Below are positions 29,937-31,582 of a DNA stretch of 31,582 bases, in pieces. The stretch's first letter is position 1, and each line of letters begins with the position of its first letter. The notes below the pieces were generated by a model. It did no database searches. It had not been told where the DNA came from and worked only from the letters and a program-made list of their open reading frames with translations. Position numbers and translations under genes: made by a program. Source of the stretch: Verrucomicrobiota bacterium (lineage in GTDB: Bacteria > Verrucomicrobiota > Verrucomicrobiia > Opitutales > Opitutaceae); assembly GCA_023391285.1 (NCBI GenBank), contig JAEWBF010000116.1:1-31582 (forward strand), given 5' to 3'.

Positions 29937-31514
29937 ATGGCTCGTTTGGCTCAGCACTGGAAACGTCTCGTTCAACTCTATCAGACTGAGATCTGGGAGC
30001 CCGGGCAGCTCCGCCAGCTCTCGGTCCGCAGCTTCGGTTACGCCACTCTCCGCGTGCTTTCCATCACGTGGACCGTGTTCTCCGAAACGAAAGCCGCCAG
30101 CCGCGCCGCCGCTCTGAGTTTCAGCTCCCTGCTCGGCCTCGGCCCCTTGGTCGCCCTCACCGTCCTCATCGCCGGGTTCGCCCTCGACAGCAAAGACCCC
30201 AACCTCGCCGCCAACACCCTCAGCCGCCTCATCTACTTCGTTGCCCCCCAAGTCGCGCAATACGGCAAGCTGCCCCATCACGACGAGGAACCCGCCCCTC
30301 GCTCCGCGCCCGCCACTCCATCCAGCAACTCGCCCGCCTCTTCCGCGCCCGCACAACTCTCACCGGTCACCTCGCCCGCCGATGTCCACATCAATCCGCG
30401 GCTCGTAGGCATGATCAACAATTTCATCAGCCAGGGCCGTTCCGGCTCCGCCGGCACCGTCGGCTTCTTCGGCCTCGTCGTCATCGTCCTGCTCCTCTTC
30501 AAAACCGTCGAGGACACCTTCAACGAAATCTGGGGCGTCCGCAGCGGCCGCTCACTCCTGATGCGGGTCGTCTATTACTGGACCACCCTCACGCTCGGCG
30601 CCGTTCTCTTCTTCGCGTCCGTCACTCTCCTCAGCGCGGGCGCCTTCCTGAGCGTCTTCAACGACGCCATCGCGGGCATGCCTTTTTCCCAACAGGTCGC
30701 CGTCGCCCTCCAATGGTCGCTCCCGGCGTTCTCGTTCACGCTTCTCGTCGTTCTCCTGACTGTATTCTATCGCGTGATACCGCACACGCGCGTCCTCTGG
30801 CGCGCCGCCTTCACCGGAGCGCTCGTCGTCGCATCGCTCCTGATGCTGAACAACTACCTCGCGTTCCTCTACGTCCGCCGGGTCATCCTCACCGAAAGCC
30901 TCTACGGCTCCCTCGGCTTCCCCTTGGTCGTCATGTTCGGCCTCTACATCTTCTGGCTCTACGTCCTCATCGGCGGCCAGATCAGCTACGCCGTCCAAAA
31001 CGTCCACTTCCGCAATAGCCAGGCCGCCTGGGGCAAGCTCTCCGAAAACATGCGCGAGCGCCTGCTCCTCCTCGTTCTCCTCACCATCTGCCGCCGCTTC
31101 CAAGACTGCCTTCCCCCCGTCGCCGCCTCGCATCTCGGGAGCATGATCAAGGTCCCCACTCAAATCCTCAACGAGTGCCTTAATCGGCTCACCGACCTCA
31201 AACTCATCACCCCGCTTCCCGCCGCCCCTGACGACGATCCTGCCGACCTCCTCTATCAACCGGCCCGGCCGCTCAACCGCATCACGCTTCACGATTTCAA
31301 GCACCTCGACGACAACCTCGGCGAAAACCCCATCGGCACCTCGCTCGATCAACTCGATCCCATCCTCCTCCGCTACAGCATCGCCTCCAATCGCCTCGGC
31401 GAAGACGAGTTCTTCCAAAAATCGCTGGAGCAACTTTTCACGGAGCATCCGTTCGACGAATCCCGCCCGCCCTTCGCCCTCGGCACCTCCCGCAAAAAGC
31501 CCGCTTCCATGTAA
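29937..31514 (+). CDS. YihY/BrkB-family membrane protein with C-terminal winged-helix-like tail
   Basis: A 525-residue integral membrane protein of the YihY/virulence-factor BrkB family, often loosely called RNase BN. Family marks are TKAASRAAALSFSSLLGLGPLVAL (about 50-73), FKTVEDTFNEIWGVRSGRS (about 188-206), a run of helices from about 213 to 310 with RVIPHTRVLWRAAFTGALV, and SLYGSLGFPLVVMFGLYIFWLYVLIGGQ (about 322-349). A Pro/Ser/Ala-rich, low-complexity loop (about 113-150) is inserted between the first helix and the next. The soluble C-terminal region (about 365-525) has a winged-helix-like section followed by a charged tail. The stop is followed by a GC hairpin. The physiological role of the family is not settled; envelope integrity is proposed. 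Confidence 0.92.
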   Translation: MARLAQHWKRLVQLYQTEIWEPGQLRQLSVRSFGYATLRVLSITWTVFSETKAASRAAALSFSSLLGLGPLVALTVLIAGFALDSKDPNLAANTLSRLIYFVAPQVAQYGKLPHHDEEPAPRSAPATPSSNSPASSAPAQLSPVTSPADVHINPRLVGMINNFISQGRSGSAGTVGFFGLVVIVLLLFKTVEDTFNEIWGVRSGRSLLMRVVYYWTTLTLGAVLFFASVTLLSAGAFLSVFNDAIAGMPFSQQVAVALQWSLPAFSFTLLVVLLTVFYRVIPHTRVLWRAAFTGALVVASLLMLNNYLAFLYVRRVILTESLYGSLGFPLVVMFGLYIFWLYVLIGGQISYAVQNVHFRNSQAAWGKLSENMRERLLLLVLLTICRRFQDCLPPVAASHLGSMIKVPTQILNECLNRLTDLKLITPLPAAPDDDPADLLYQPARPLNRITLHDFKHLDDNLGENPIGTSLDQLDPILLRYSIASNRLGEDEFFQKSLEQLFTEHPFDESRPPFALGTSRKKPASM

Positions 31515-31536
31515 GGCGGGGGCTCCCGACCCCGCC
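31515..31536. terminator. Hairpin directly after the YihY-family gene
   Basis: GGCGGGG and CCCCGCC pair over 7 bp around GCTCCCGA, beginning at the base after the stop codon. No T-run follows. The composition is similar to the GGGCGGG hairpin at 13063. The remaining bases to 31582 show no gene. Confidence 0.5.
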
Positions 31537-31582
31537 GCCTCCTCCTCCCAAATTCCCCCTTGCCACCCCCCTGACCCCACCT

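Noticed and set aside
27920..29938. 672-codon Gly/Glu/Val-rich frame on minus
   Set aside because: Antisense of argS and the GYF_2 gene, with low-complexity composition typical of GC-rich shadows.

Overview
The window is a gene-dense, very GC-rich chromosomal segment in which almost every codon ends in C or G. It looks like a Verrucomicrobiota bacterium, probably Opitutaceae-like. Four things point there: an LpxC-FabZ fusion with lpxA directly downstream (a Gram-negative lipid A producer), a Minf_1886-family protein (a family I associate with Verrucomicrobia and Planctomycetes), an elongation factor P with a TPGNLRAF loop, and Tat leaders on a superoxide dismutase and a TIM-barrel isomerase. 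No phage, IS, CRISPR, tRNA or rRNA was seen. The content is mainly housekeeping, with a few regulatory or poorly characterised cassettes.

Layout. 1-2.7 kb (+): DNA repair and rRNA modification run, fpg-like, tlyA, nadK. 2.9-7.1 kb (-): Minf_1886 protein, M16 double-domain peptidase, DUF3445 protein and a small EF-hand protein, closed by a terminator. 7.2-8.7 kb: a Fur-family regulator convergent with a Tat-exported Mn-type superoxide dismutase. 8.8-10.4 kb (+): a Tat-exported hydroxypyruvate-isomerase-like protein and a conserved unknown. 10.5-14.5 kb (-): VWA protein, sensor kinase and OmpR-type regulator, headed by four TGTCA-type direct repeats spaced exactly 11 bp. 14.6-17.8 kb: leuC-leuD (-) divergent from a LysR regulator (+). 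17.8-18.3 kb: hisI. 18.35-20.5 kb (-): lpxC-fabZ then lpxA, divergent from efp (+). 21.3-24 kb (-): RlmI-like methyltransferase, glyoxalase-fold protein, beta-carbonic anhydrase. 24.06-25.4 kb (+): DUF6249-like membrane protein, ECF sigma factor and a small membrane protein that may be its partner. 25.5-26.9 kb (-): pyrimidine-nucleoside phosphorylase with a histidine-rich insertion. 27.3-31.5 kb (+): argS, a GYF_2 membrane protein and a YihY/BrkB-family protein.

No single obvious new defence or biosynthetic system is present. The strongest leads are the 11-bp-periodic operator in front of the VWA/two-component cassette, the Minf_1886-M16-DUF3445-EF-hand run, several family members with altered key residues (Fpg zinc finger, EF-P tip, Fur CxxC, DeoA loop), and an unusual number of formulaic intergenic repeats, two of which form long inverted repeats between co-oriented genes.

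Gene identities rest on motifs visible in the translations. Start sites were chosen from family length, motif placement and neighbour overlap, and few genes have a convincing Shine-Dalgarno.
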